A stretch of 64,000 bases of DNA from the NCBI GenBank assembly GCA_942159475.1, contig OW804095.1, positions 152,324,808-152,388,807 on the forward strand, written 5' to 3'. This DNA is from Sthenelais limicola. Its lineage: Eukaryota; Annelida; Polychaeta; Phyllodocida; Sigalionidae. Numbering within the stretch: position 1 is the stretch's first letter; every line of letters starts with the position of its first letter. The notes below the pieces were generated by a model. The model did not search any database. It saw only the letters and a program-made list of their open reading frames with translations, and was not told where the DNA came from. The position numbers and the translations under genes are program-made. Positions 35,060 through 46,110 of this stretch are shown piece by piece.

Positions 35060-35349
35060 AACTCACATTCACTTAACCGAATCCAAAGCACACCAGACAA
35101 CACCAAAGCAATGCCAACGAGTACCAAGGCAGAGAGACCGGCTGATTGGGTGCTAGTTTGCCGGGGCTGCCTTCCACTGAACCGCCGTTGCAGTAACTCA
35201 AAGGAGGCGGGCTCGTTGTCGACGGCTACAAGTAAGGCCGGCCCAGGGCTGTCAACTTGGAACGGAAGCTGGCGTCCGGGCTCTTCCCAGTACGCATGCG
35301 TCGGGACCGGTTGGGGGCGGTGCTGAAAGTGCTTCGGGCATGCGTACAC
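35060..35349 (-). other. CpG-rich segment with possible membrane-protein exon
   Basis: This is the most CpG-dense stretch in the window. A minus-strand frame encodes a Pro/Gln-rich stretch followed by a hydrophobic segment 'LSALVLVGIALVLSGVLW' (about 18 residues), then RL, as in a signal anchor. A donor-like GTGAGT lies shortly after that segment on the minus strand, and an acceptor-like 'ctttcag' sits near the upstream end. No in-frame ATG is present between the upstream TGA and the hydrophobic segment, so it would have to be an internal exon. I do not recognise the protein and it may be chance. It could equally be a CpG island promoter. Confidence 0.25.
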
Positions 35350-35983
35350 AGAGCATAAACATCACAAACACAACGTGGTAGCTGTTGGTGGTGGTTGGTT
35401 GGCAGTGTTGCCTATCCGAGTAATAGTAGTAGTGCTATAGTTGTAACTGTTGAACGGGAACAGTTCAATCCATACGCCAATGCTTATATCACAAATGCTT
35501 AGTCTCCTGACTTGTTGGTAGCTTTGGCAAAGACCTGAATATCTCTGAATGTAGGTAGTTGCGTTATCATTTAGCCTCCACCCGGACAGTGTGATCCCTT
35601 ATACACTCCAACCACCCTGCACCACTATCCACCCTGGAGCGGTATTATGCCATGTGTCCATAGCCTATATATCTGTAATAATCCTCTTGTGTTGATGTCG
35701 CTTGATTAAGGCTTGATGTTATAGCATCGTGGCTGGGTGGATGGGCAAGGCTAAGGTTCAGCTGATGCCTCCAGCAGCCAGGCCGGTCTATGGGAATGCT
35801 TTAGAGTGTGAGAGTGCGGCTTTCCCGCGCCTTTACGCGGCCCTGCAGGTTACATCAGCTGTTGTGGGCCTGCTGGAGTATGGTCTGTTACAGTGGGGAG
35901 TGATACGGGGGAATTAAAGCACCCACCTACCTAGCCACAGCAGTCATCTTTACTCATGATCTATACAGGTGGACTGGTGTATA
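35350..35983. other. no recognised feature
   Basis: A short frame at 35729-35917 (+) has no recognisable domain. Otherwise anonymous. Confidence 0.35.
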
Positions 35984-36210
35984 AAGGGTGGTCTCCACTG
36001 GCTGCGGTAAGTTCTGCGGTAAGCCTTGCGATGGTTTGGGCTGGTTCAGTAGGTAGTGAGGAATGACGAGGTCCTGCCCACATGGTCAGTGAACGATGTA
36101 GGAGGAGTGGTGAGGTCCTGCCTATAGGCAAGACCTCGCCACTCCTCAACAACACAGTACCATCGCAAGGCTTACCGCAGAGCTCACCGCAGTCAGTGGA
36201 GACCACCCTT
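35984..36210. mobile_element. 227-bp fold-back MITE
   Basis: Outer arms of about 55 bp are nearly perfect inverted copies (AAGGGTGGTCTCCACTG and TGCGGTAAGCCTTGCGATGG against the mirror ending GTGGAGACCACCCTT). An inner hairpin pairs 'aggagtggtgaggtcctgcc' with 'aggcaagacctcgccactcc'. Almost the whole element folds on itself. Confidence 0.85.
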
Positions 36211-36232
36211 AGGCTAGGGGAGATTGTGTGTG

Positions 36233-36540
36233 GGAATTGCTACATTTTGTCCCTTCCTTTGGAAGGTAGGAATACATATGGTGTGTATAGGCAATTCCTA
36301 CCATCTGGGAATTTCACAAAGGAAGGGATTCTGTCCTTCCTACAGGTGAAATAATTCCCACCAAAGTACAGATGTATAAGCTAAGGAAATGAAGTCCTAC
36401 ATATTTCCCCTTCCTCTTCCCTTCCTTCTGTCAGTAGGAATACAAACGGTGTGTATAGGCAATTCCTAACATCTGAGAATTTCATGAGGGTAGGATTTAT
36501 TTCCTTCTTACAGAAGAAGGAATATCCATGAAAATAATCA
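36233..36540 (+). repeat. repeat F, two direct copies
   Basis: Two copies (36233-36360, 36400-36540) share 'ggtgtgtataggcaattcct', 'catctg.gaatttca' and 'tccttc.tacag'. A third, diverged copy is at 24535-24612. Confidence 0.65.
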
Positions 36541-36589
36541 TTTCCTTTCCTTTTTATAACAGGGCCCTGGTGGAGTGCACTCATACACT

Positions 36590-39500
36590 TCCCCCAGAAA
36601 TAGGTGACAGTATACTACTCATAGAGTTAGTGGAAGACTTACTCACCCAGAAATAGGTGACAGTATACTACTCACAGAGTTAGTGGGAGACTTACTCACC
36701 CAGAAATAGGTGTCAGTATACTACTCACAGAGTTAGTGGAAGACTTACTCCCAGAAATAGGTGACAGTATACTACTCACAGAGTTAGTGGAAGAATTACT
36801 CACCCAGAAATAGGTGACAGTATACTACTCACAGTGTTAGTGGAAGACTTACTCACCCAGAAATAGGTGACAGTATACTGCTCACAGTGTTAGTGAAAGA
36901 CTTACCCAGAAATAGGTGACAGTATACTACTCACAGAGTTAGTGGAAGACTTACTCACCCAGAAATAGGTGACAGTATACTACTCACAGTGTTAGTGGAA
37001 GACTTACTCACCCAGAAATAGGTGACTGTATACTACTCACAGAGTTAGTGGAAGACTTACTCACCAAGAAATAGGTGACAGTATACTACTCACAGAGTTA
37101 GTGGAAGACTTACTCACCCAGAAATAGGTGACAGTATACTACTCACAGTGTTAGTGGAAGACTTACTCACCCTGAAATAGGCGACAGTATACTACTCACA
37201 GTGTTAGTGGAAGACTTATTCCCAGAAATGGGGGACAGTATACTACTCACAGTGTTAGTGGAAGACTTACTCCCAGAAATAGGTGACAGTATACTACTCA
37301 CAGTGTTAGTGGAAGACTTACTCCCAGAAATAGGTGACAGTATACTACTCACAGTGTTAGTGGAAGACTTACTCCCAGAAATAGGTGACAGTATACTACT
37401 CACAGAGTTAGTGGAAGACTTACTCACACAGAAAAAGGTGACAGTATACTACTCACAGTGTTAGTGGAAGACTTACTCACCCAGAAATAGGTGACAGTAA
37501 ACTACTCACAGCGTTAGTGGCAGACTTACTCACCCAGAAATAGGTGACAGTATACTACTCACAGAGTTAGTGGAAGACTTAGTCCCCCAGAAATAGGTGA
37601 CAGTATACTACTCACAGAGTTAGTGGCAGACTTACTCACCCAGGAATAGGTGACAGTATACTACTCACAGAGTTAGTCACAGACATACTCACCCAGAAAT
37701 AGGTGACAGTATACTACTCACAGTGTTAGTGGAAGACTTACTCCCAGAAATAGGTGACAGTATACTACTCACAGTGTTAGTGGGTGACTTACTCCCAGAA
37801 ATAGGTGACAGTATACTACTCATAGAGTTAGTGGTAGACTTACTCACCCAGAAATAGGTGACAGTATACTACTCACAGTGTTAGTGGAAGACTTACTCCC
37901 AGAAATAGGTGACAGTATACTACTCACAGTGTTAGTGGGTGACTTACTCCCAGAAATAGGTGACAGTATACTACTCATAGAGTTAGTGGTAGACTTACTC
38001 ACCCAGAAATAGGGGACAGTAAACTAATCACAGTGTTAGTGGAATACTTACTCCCAGAAATAGGTGACAGTATACTACTCACAGTGTTAGTGGGTGACTT
38101 ACTCCCAGAAATAGGTGACAGTATACTACTCATAGAGTTAGTGGTAGACTTACTCACCCAGAAATAGGTGACAGTATACTACTCACAGTGTTAGTGGAAG
38201 ACTTACTCCCAGAAATAGGTGACAGTATACTACTCACAGTGTTAGTGGGTGACTTACTCCCAGAAATAGGTGACAGTATACTACTCATAGAGTTAGTGGT
38301 AGACTTACTCACCCAGAAATAGGGGACAGTAAACTAATCACAGTGTTAGTGGAATACTTACTCCCAGAAATAGGTGACAGTATACTACTCACAGTGTTAG
38401 TTGGTGACTTACTCCCAGAAATAGGTGACAGTATACTACTCACAGAGTTAGTGCAAGACTTACTCACCCAGAAATAGGTGACAGTATACTACTCACAGAG
38501 TTAGTCACAGACTTACTCACCCAGAAATAGGTGACAGTATACTACTCACAGTGTTAGTGGAAGACTTACTCACCCAGACATAAGTGACAGTATACTACTC
38601 ACAGAGTTAGTGAAAGACTTACTCACCCAGAAATAGGTGACAGTATACTACTCACAGTGTTAGTGGAAGACTTACTCACCCAGAAATAGGTGACAGTATA
38701 CTACTCACAGAGTTAGTGGAAGACTTACTCACCCAGAAATAGGTGACAGTATACTACTCACAGAGTTAGTGGAAGACTTACTCACCCAGAAATAGGTGAC
38801 AGTATACTACTCACAGTGTTAGTGGAAGACTTACTCCCAGAAATAGGTGACAGTATACTACTCATAGAGTTAGTGGTAGACTTACTCACCCAGAAATAGG
38901 TGACAGTATACTACTCACAGTGTTAGTGGAAGACTTACTCCCAGAAATAGGTGACAGTATACTACTCACAGTGTTAGTGGGTGACTTACTCCCAGAAATA
39001 GGTGACAGTATACTACTCATAGAGTTAGTGGTAGACTTACTCACCCAGAAATAGGTGACAGTATACTACTCACAGTGTTAGTGGGTGACTTACTCCCAGA
39101 AATAGGTGACAGTATACTACTCACAGAGTTAGTGCAAGACTTACTCACCCAGAAATAGGTGACAGTATACTACTCATAGAGTTAGTGGAAGACTTACTCA
39201 CCCAGAAATAGGTGACAGTATACTACTCACAGAGTTAGTGGGAGACTTACTCACCCAGAAATAGGTGTCAGTATACTACTCACAGAGTTAGTGGAAGACT
39301 TACTCCCAGAAATAGGTGACAGTATACTACTCACAGAGTTAGTGGAAGAATTACTCACCCAGAAATAGGTGACAGTATACTACTCACGGTGTTAGTGGAA
39401 GACTTACTCACCCAGAAATAGGTGACAGTATACTGCTCAAAGTGTTATTGAAAGACTTACCCAGAAATAGGTGACAGTATACTACTCACAGAGTTAGTGG

Positions 39501-40745
39501 AAGACTTACTCACCCAGAAATAGGTGACAGTATACTACTCACAGTGTTAGTGGAAGACTTACTCACCCAGAAATAGGTGACAGTATACTACTCACAGAGT
39601 TAGTGGAAGACTTACACCCAGAAATAGGTGACAGTATACTACTCACAGAGTTAGTGGAAAACTTATTCCCAGAAATAGGTTACAGTATACTACTCACAGT
39701 GTTAGTGGAAGACTTACTCACCCAGAAATAGGTGACAGTATACTACTCATAGTGTTAGTGGAAGACTTACTCACCCAGAAATAGGTGACAGTAAACTACT
39801 CACAGTGTTAGTGGAAGACTTACTCACCCAGAAATAGGTGACAGTATACTACTCACAGAGTTAGTGGAAGACATACTCACCCAGAAATAGGTGACAGTAT
39901 ACTACTCACAGTGTTAGTGGAAGACTTACTCACCCAGAAATAGGTGACAGTATACTACTCACAGAGTTAGTGGAATACTTACTCCCAGAAATAGGTGACA
40001 GTATACTACTCACAGAGTTAGTGGAAGACTTACTCACCCAGAAATAGGTGACAGTATACTACTCACAGAGTTAATGGAAGAATTACTCACCCAGAAATAG
40101 GTGACAGTACACTACTTACAATGTTAGTGGGAGAATTACTCACCCAGAAATAGGTGACAGTATACTACTCACAGAGTTAGTGGAAGACTTACTGACCCAG
40201 AAATAGGTGACAGTATACTACTCACAGTGTTAGTGGAAGATATTCTAACCCAGAAAGAGGTGACAGTATACTACTCACAGTGTTAGTGGAAGACTTACTC
40301 ACCCAGAAATAGGTGACAGTATACTACTCACAGAGTTAGTGGATAACTTACTCACCCAGAAATAGGTGACAGTATACTACTCACAGTGTTAGTGGAAGAT
40401 ATTCTAACCCAGAAAGAGGTGACAGTATACTACTCACAGTGTTAGTGGAAGACTTACTCCCAGAAATAGGTGACAGTATACTACTCACAGTGTTAGTGGA
40501 AGACTTACTCCCAGAAATAGGTGACAGTATACTACTCACAGAGTTAGTGGAAGACTTACTCACCCAGAAATAGGTGACAGTATACTACTCACAGTGTTAG
40601 TGGGAGACTTACTCACCCAGAAAGAGGTGACAGTATACTACTCACAGAGTTAGTGAAAGACTTACTCACCCTGAAATAGCTGACAGTATACTATTCATAG
40701 AGTTAGTGGCAGACTTACTCACCCAGAAATAGGTGACAGTATACT
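36590..40745 (+). repeat. 4.1-kb minisatellite, 51/53-bp unit (about 80 copies)
   Basis: The unit contains 'ggtgacagtatactactcac', 'agagttagtggaagactta' and 'ctcacccagaaata'. A 2-bp deletion variant (ctccc for ctcaccc) makes 51-bp units, which give false 17-residue repeat ORFs on both strands. Within 37740-38450 units 51+51+53 form a 155-bp higher-order repeat (the variant 'gggtgactt' falls at 37782, 37937, 38092, 38247 and, as 'tggtgactt', at 38402). The segment with 'ggtgtcagtata' and 'gaaagacttacccag' near 36.6-37.0 kb recurs 2555 bp downstream at 39.2-39.6 kb. Confidence 0.95.
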
Positions 40746-40902
40746 AGTATTCTTGGAGTCAGTGAAAGTCTGTTCGTACCAGGGGCATATGAGCAAAAAG
40801 TACTTCACTGGTCGTGAGAGGGAAGTATGGATGTTAATCTTCACTCTCACGGCCAAATCATGTAATAAAGTATACTACCACAGCAGCTAGTGCAAGTTCA
40901 GC

Positions 40903-41345
40903 AATGAGTAGCAAGGAGGAGGGAGGAGGAAGAAGGAGTAGGAGGAAGGAGGAGGGAGGAGGGAAGAGGAGGAAAGAGAAAGGAGGAGGGAGGAGGGAGG
41001 AGGAGGAAGGAGGAGGAAGGAGGAGGAAGGGGAGGAAGGAGGAGGAGGAAGGAGGAGAAAGGAGGAGGAGGAGGGAAGAGGAGGAGGGAGGAGGGAGGAG
41101 GGAGGAGGAGGGAGGAGGAGGAGAAAGGAGAAAGGAGAAGGGAGGAGGGAGGAGGAGGAGGAGGAGGGAAGAGGAGGAAGGAGGAGAAAGGAGGAGGGAG
41201 GAGGGAGGAGGAGGAAGGAGGAGGAAGGAGGAGGAGGAAGGAGGAGAAAGGAGAAGGAGGAGGGAAGAGGAGGAAGGAGGAGAAAGGAGGAAGGAGGAGG
41301 GAGGAGGGAGAAGGAGGGAGGAAAAAGGAGGAGGAGGGAGGTAGG
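40903..41345. repeat. (AGG)n/(GGAGGA)n purine tract
   Basis: Nearly pure A+G. Long Gly/Glu/Arg and Ser/Pro/Leu frames here are compositional. Confidence 0.95.
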
Positions 41346-41559
41346 ACTAATACTAGTTCACCAACCAACTTCGAATTATAAATCAGTCTCAGCGAAGGGA
41401 AGTAAAGACACAAGGGGAACGCATTTCCATATCTCAGGCTTTATTCCACCACACAAACACAAGTCCAACAGTTGATGTCGGAGGAGGGGGGAGGAGGATT
41501 ATGTTACTAACTTACGTTCATTCTCATGATGCCGCGTTGAACTCTGTTGCTACTTATAT

Positions 41560-41985
41560 TATGACATATATGACTGGATTGATCAATATTCTGCTGCTGA
41601 TATATATTTATACAAAAGTTACTCACATATATAATATATATTATGGCTTATGGGACTGGATTAATCAATATTCTGTTGCTGTTATATATGTTTATACAGG
41701 AGTTACTTATGGCTTATTGGACTGAAATTCATCAATATTCTGCTGCTGTTATATGTTTATACAAGAGCGATAATAAGTGATGTCATCGCAGAAAGGAATT
41801 CGGGCGGGTCCTCGCAATACAAATGTGGAACAGCCCTGTAGCAAAAACAACTGAAAAACAAAATCCTCCAAAATTCCGTTCAAATGATTTTTAAATGGGT
41901 TGAAAAAATATGTAACAAAAAATAGAAAATGTTCAGCCATTGACCAATGTTCAGTCATTGACCGACTGAGAGTGTAGCTTTAAAC
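41560..41985 (-). mobile_element. repeat Y, inverted copy with about 3 units of 69 bp
   Basis: 41560-41765 holds three diverged 69-bp units in reverse orientation. 41765-41900 is the reverse complement of the Y body ('gcgataataagtgatgtcat', 'gggtcctcgcaatacaaat'). 41900-41985 matches 27603-27690. Confidence 0.65.
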
Positions 41986-42102
41986 TGGATACCCCAAGTA
42001 TAAAGGATTCGTCCCCGACCCCCATAGGTGCAGACAGGTTTTATCAAATGATAGTCCAAATGTCGGGTATACATTCTTATACAGTTCATCAGGATTCTAT
42101 AT

Positions 42103-42213
42103 AAAGCCCTAGTCAACTAAGCTGATTCTCGTGCAATTCTCACAGAATTTAGTGAAAAAGAGACCTCTGCGGCGCAAAATCGCATGGGAATCGGCTTAGT
42201 GGACTAGGCCCTT
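42103..42213. mobile_element. family D MITE
   Basis: AAAGCCCTAGTCAACTAAGC at the left; GCTTAGTGGACTAGGCCCTTT at the right, in inverted register. Confidence 0.8.
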
Positions 42214-42603
42214 TACACTGTACCTCTTCCACCAGTACCAATGTATATATCCTAAATATTTAGTTTAATAGGAAGTAGTCCAATGCAACCCTGTTTACCG
42301 CCGTCATATATAAATTTGTCCTTTTTTGATTATTAAAGTCGTATAAGTCGTATATAGTCGTATATAGTCAACTAAGCTGATTCTCGTGCAATTCTCACAG
42401 AATTTAGTGAAAAAGAGACCTCTGCGGCGCAAAATCGCATGGGAATCGGCTTAGTGGACTAGGCCCTTTACACTGCACCTCTTCCACCAGTACCAATGTA
42501 TATATCCTAAATATTTAGTTTAATAGGAAGTAGTCCAATGCAACCCTGTTTACCGCCGTCATATATAAATTTGTCCTTTTTTGATTATTAAAGTCGTATA
42601 TAA
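42111..42603 (+). repeat. 255-bp tandem duplication containing family D
   Basis: 42111-42365 and 42366-42603 are nearly identical (one visible difference, cactgtacct/cactgcacct, before the ends diverge). The second family D copy (42366-42468) therefore arose by duplication, not transposition. Confidence 0.9.
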
Positions 42604-42660
42604 TTAAACATCCAACTATATATTTGGATCCATACACCCCTAACTCTGGTACTACCCCCG

Positions 42661-42681
42661 CCCCCCCCCCCCCCCCCCCCC
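42661..42681. repeat. poly-C run (21 C)
   Basis: Homopolymer in a C-rich context. A proline-rich frame across it is an artefact. Confidence 0.9.
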
Positions 42682-42689
42682 GCCCCCCG

Positions 42690-43302
42690 CTTGATACCCA
42701 CGCGCATGTTTGTGTAAATACACCGGTACATAAGTGGTTGAAACAGCCTCTACACCACTGCAGGAATGCATGCTGGTATGGGAAGTGGACTGATGGTGCG
42801 TGCGCACTTTACTACCCAGAAGCTGGGTCCATGCATTCTATACTAGGCCAAAAGAAAAACAGGTGTTTCTCAATTACCCCCACTGCCCACCCTATACCTA
42901 GAAACAACTTGCCCCACCTTGACCTAGCCTAATTTTCATTTTGATTTTTTGACAAAAGAAAGCTTATTAAAACAGGGAATTAAGTTTTCCTTACCAGAAA
43001 ACCTTTAAAAGGTACAACTTTCTTGATTAAAACAACTATTCCCGCGAGAAACGTATCACATTTGTTAAATTGTCGGAAATTGTTTAAAAACAATTCTTAC
43101 CAAAATGACATATTTCCAGTTCTTGGAAAGTGAATTCCAAAAAGAAAGAATTAAAAAGTTACCATCCCCCTAGCTATTACTTACCGCTACTCTAAATTAT
43201 CGGAAACAAATCTTTTATTTTTTGGCCTAACGTTACTTATAAAACTCTACCGTAAGATATTCTGATAAAGGGGTTGCGTTCTTGATCTATGAGAGTCAAA
43301 TA
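42690..43302. other. no recognised feature
   Basis: Anonymous AT-rich sequence after the C-rich tract. Confidence 0.4.
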
Positions 43303-43496
43303 TTGGCAGATCAACACAATTAGTAAATTTGGCTAAATTATACTGACAAAACGCTCAATACTAGATGTGTATATATACGAGTACATTTGATATTACCTTG
43401 GTTGTGTTTTTGGTTTATATTGGACTGTGTTTTGAACCTTATTTTTTTCTTAAATTTGGGTTATTTAAGAGGATTGGTGAAGACGAGTTGTACACA
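43303..43496 (-). mobile_element. family A MITE, end-decayed copy
   Basis: The body is recognisable ('ttagtaaatttggctaaatt', 'tttgggttatttaagaggat', 'ggtgaagacgagttgtac'), but the GGGTCAG and CTGACCC tips are lost. Confidence 0.65.
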
Positions 43497-43660
43497 AGTC
43501 ACGAATGAGTCACAAGTCGCAAAAATCGTATTTGTCAGTGTTTATTTTACAAGATTACTTTATTCGAATGTTCTGATTGTTGGGGAGTTTATCACCCATT
43601 GTCATATCGATCGATGTATCAAATTTCAGGAGAATGTATGTAATAAATTGAAGTAGTTTT
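43497..43660. mobile_element. family C MITE, left half
   Basis: 'aatgagtcacaagtcgcaaa' then the family C interior. The right end is missing. Confidence 0.6.
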
Positions 43661-44095
43661 TTAACACCAAAACAAGACACAAGCAGTTTTTCATGAGATT
43701 TGAAGTTTTATTGATGCTTTATGGTAGAGAAACAAGGTAAGGACTGGTTATTATGTCGAAGTGAGGAGATTTAGGTACTCATGAAGAGTTTTTACTGTAT
43801 AGTGTAGATGATAGCTAAAAAAATTCTCGCATATATAATATGAAATCTAGAAAAATACGTGTAGTATCATAATTGTGAGGTTTGAAATTTGAGAACTTGT
43901 AAGAACTGTTCATTGCAACATGTGAATAGTCTTTTTTTTAATTTAATAATGAATAAATACAGTCTTTCTGTTTCTGGACTTTCAGCTTAGTTCTTTCTTA
44001 AATATTCCTTGACGATCATGATACCCTGCATGGCCTTGCCAACATCCTGATCGATATGACAGATGATCCGCCATAAATCATACATGGGTCAGATC
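43661..44095. other. no recognised feature
   Basis: Anonymous AT-rich sequence. Confidence 0.4.
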
Positions 44096-44321
44096 TTCAG
44101 AAAATGTACAATTGACAGCTGTACACATTTAGTAAATTCTGCTAAATTCTGCTGCAATTTGGCCAATATTAGGCAAATTCAAGTATAAATGGCACTGCAT
44201 TGATTCTAGCAATCTGTTTGGTTAGGTTGAACTGTATTTTCTAATTCTATTTTCGTCTGAAATTTGTGTTATTTGAGAAGATTCGTGAAATTGAATTGTA
44301 CATTTTCTGAAAAACTGACGC
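44096..44321 (-). mobile_element. family A MITE, subfamily 1
   Basis: GGGTCAGATCTTCAGAAAA to TTTTCTGAAAAACTGACGC, with minor end decay. Confidence 0.85.
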
Positions 44322-45174
44322 ATATAAGTCTGCCTTTTGCGACAGTGCCGTGATCCAGATGTTGGATAGGGGTAAGGTTGTAGACAGGATAATTGTAGGG
44401 CAGGGGTTTGGGTACGTATTCCTCACGGGTATTGTTGTTGTTAGAACTTATCTTTTCCCAAGGCCCGAAGGGTTTGTCATTCGGTCTGTTGTTGGGCTTG
44501 TTAATCCGCCCCTGGGCTCCTATGATTGTGCGGGCTGGTGATTTACGGGTGTTGTTCTCAGATGTCTTGTGTCTCGGGTATCTGGGTGTCTTGAAAGGCG
44601 TTCTGCCGTTGTTGTTAGAGTTGTTGGTGTTCATAGAATAGGGGACTTGCATAGCCGCCATTTTTAATCTTAATTCGCATGGAATTATAGGGCTAATGGT
44701 ACAGTATAAAATGTAAAGAAAACATGCCATGTTCATCAAGGAATATTTATCAATGCTTTAATGTCAATATCCATGTGTTATACATGTTTCCATAACACAT
44801 ATCTCCATCATTCCCATCATTCATTTGGTTAACATAGATCATTTATACAAGCTATGATATTGGTGAAAATATTCTTGCAATTTGCATAAAAATATTAAAT
44901 ATGTGTAAGTCAGATTTTATCAGAATCCATCCCAGGATGCACTGTGACAGACATGCGCAATGGCACATGCAACTCCCCTATTGTTCTGTGGTTTAGGAAT
45001 TTCGCAGGTGGTTTCAGGGCATTCGATAGGTGAGAGTGCTGGTGCAATAGGTGGGTCGATAGGGGTACTGGTTGAAAAAGGACCTTCCTCTTCCCTTTCG
45101 CTTTCGCTTTCAGTGCGACATACAAATGCCCTATTGCCTGACCGTGTGAAAGTGACAGTCTCTATTGCTCTATT
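44322..45174 (-). pseudogene. unrecognised coding-like fragment split by a family B MITE
   Basis: On the minus strand a frame runs from 45174 to the MITE edge at 44982 and contains 'RTESESEREEEGPFST', then a Pro-rich stretch 'DPPIAPALSPIECPETTCE'. A second open stretch lies between the MITE at 44637 and the family A copy at 44321. It is Asn/Lys/Pro-rich ('NTNNSNNNGRTPFKTP', 'GRINKPNNRPNDKPFGPWEK', 'LPYNYPVYNLTPIQHLD'). The acidic, Pro-rich and Asn-rich low-order character fits a disordered linker, for instance an ORF1/Gag-like N-terminal part of a transposable element. I do not recognise a family. Whether both parts were one frame before the insertion is inference. Confidence 0.3.
44637..44982 (+). 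mobile_element. family B MITE, complete copy
   Basis: 346 bp from AATAGGGGACTTGCATAGCC to ATGCAACTCCCCTATT, without coding capacity. Confidence 0.85.
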
Positions 45175-45339
45175 CTACCCACTATTCTGCCCCTATATGG
45201 ACTGACCAGTCACTGGGAGGGAAGGCCTTGAAGTACATTGTGCTTGGTTACATAACTGGAGCAGGTTTATGGGCGGAATGCCAATACAGATGGCTCTCTA
45301 CAGACTGCTATATTAGGCTGAGGTCAGCGGGACAGTGTG

Positions 45340-45470
45340 TGTGTGTTTGGGGGGGAGGGGTGGGGTGTGTGGAGGAAGGGGGGAGTGGGGTGTGTGGAGG
45401 GGGGGGGGAGGGGTGATGGTGGAGAGGGGGGGGGGGGAGTGTGTGGGAGGGGGGGGGGGAGAGAGGGGGT
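45340..45470. repeat. G-rich tract (GTGG/GGGG)n
   Basis: Multiple runs of 4 to 12 G separated by 1-6 bases on the + strand, a strong G-quadruplex-forming composition. Short Gly-rich frames are artefacts. Confidence 0.85.
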
Positions 45471-45502
45471 TAGTTGTGTGCCAGTTGTTCATGGACTCTA
45501 AA

Positions 45503-45736
45503 GGGTCAGATTTTCAGAAAACGTACAAATGGCCTTCACCAATCCTCTCAAATGACCCAAATATAAGACGAAAATCAGGTTCAAAATTCAACTCAACATA
45601 GCCAGACAGATGTATTCAATGGATACAATACAGAATAAACTCAGATATACCTAGTATATATCAATTCTCACTCTAATTTAGCAGAATTTGATAGATGTGT
45701 AGAACTGTAGATTGTGATTTTCTGAAAATCTTACTC
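45503..45736 (+). mobile_element. family A MITE, subfamily 3
   Basis: GGGTCAGATTTTCAGAAAA at the left; decayed right end 'tttctgaaaatcttactc'. Confidence 0.85.
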
Positions 45737-45832
45737 TACAGCCGACCACTTTATCCCATTAATGATGATAATTGTGTTTATATAAAAATGATAAAACAAT
45801 AATTTTATTTGGATCTGAAAAAGTTGATTGGC

Positions 45833-46078
45833 TCAGGAGCTGGTGTTTTAGTTGTGGGTTTGCTAAACCAGTACAGTAACTAAATATACTCCATACAAAG
45901 GCCTTCAAAATGTGAGGATATATTTAATACAATATCCTGAAATGTGTTACATGGATTTATTTGACTTTACATGGGTTTAAGTGCTAAACCCTCTAAAAAT
46001 CAGAACATTTCAATAAAACACTTTGAAAAATATCAATTTTGCGACTTGTGACTCATTTTCCCGAACACATCACATTTT
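45833..46078. mobile_element. family C MITE, right part
   Basis: Ends 'gaaaaatatcaattttgcga' and 'cttgtgactcattttcccga'. The left terminus is missing. Confidence 0.7.
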
Positions 46079-46110
46079 ACTATTGTGAAGGATAATATGC
46101 AGCTTTACAG

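Noticed and set aside
37167..37464. 17-residue repeat proteins on both strands of the 4.1-kb minisatellite
   Set aside because: They exist only where consecutive 51-bp units (divisible by three) occur; 53-bp units break the frame.
40898..41413. 171- and 146-residue low-complexity ORFs
   Set aside because: Caused by the (AGG)n tract.
42624..42932. 102-residue proline-rich ORF
   Set aside because: The proline run is the poly-C homopolymer; the rest has no similarity I recognise.
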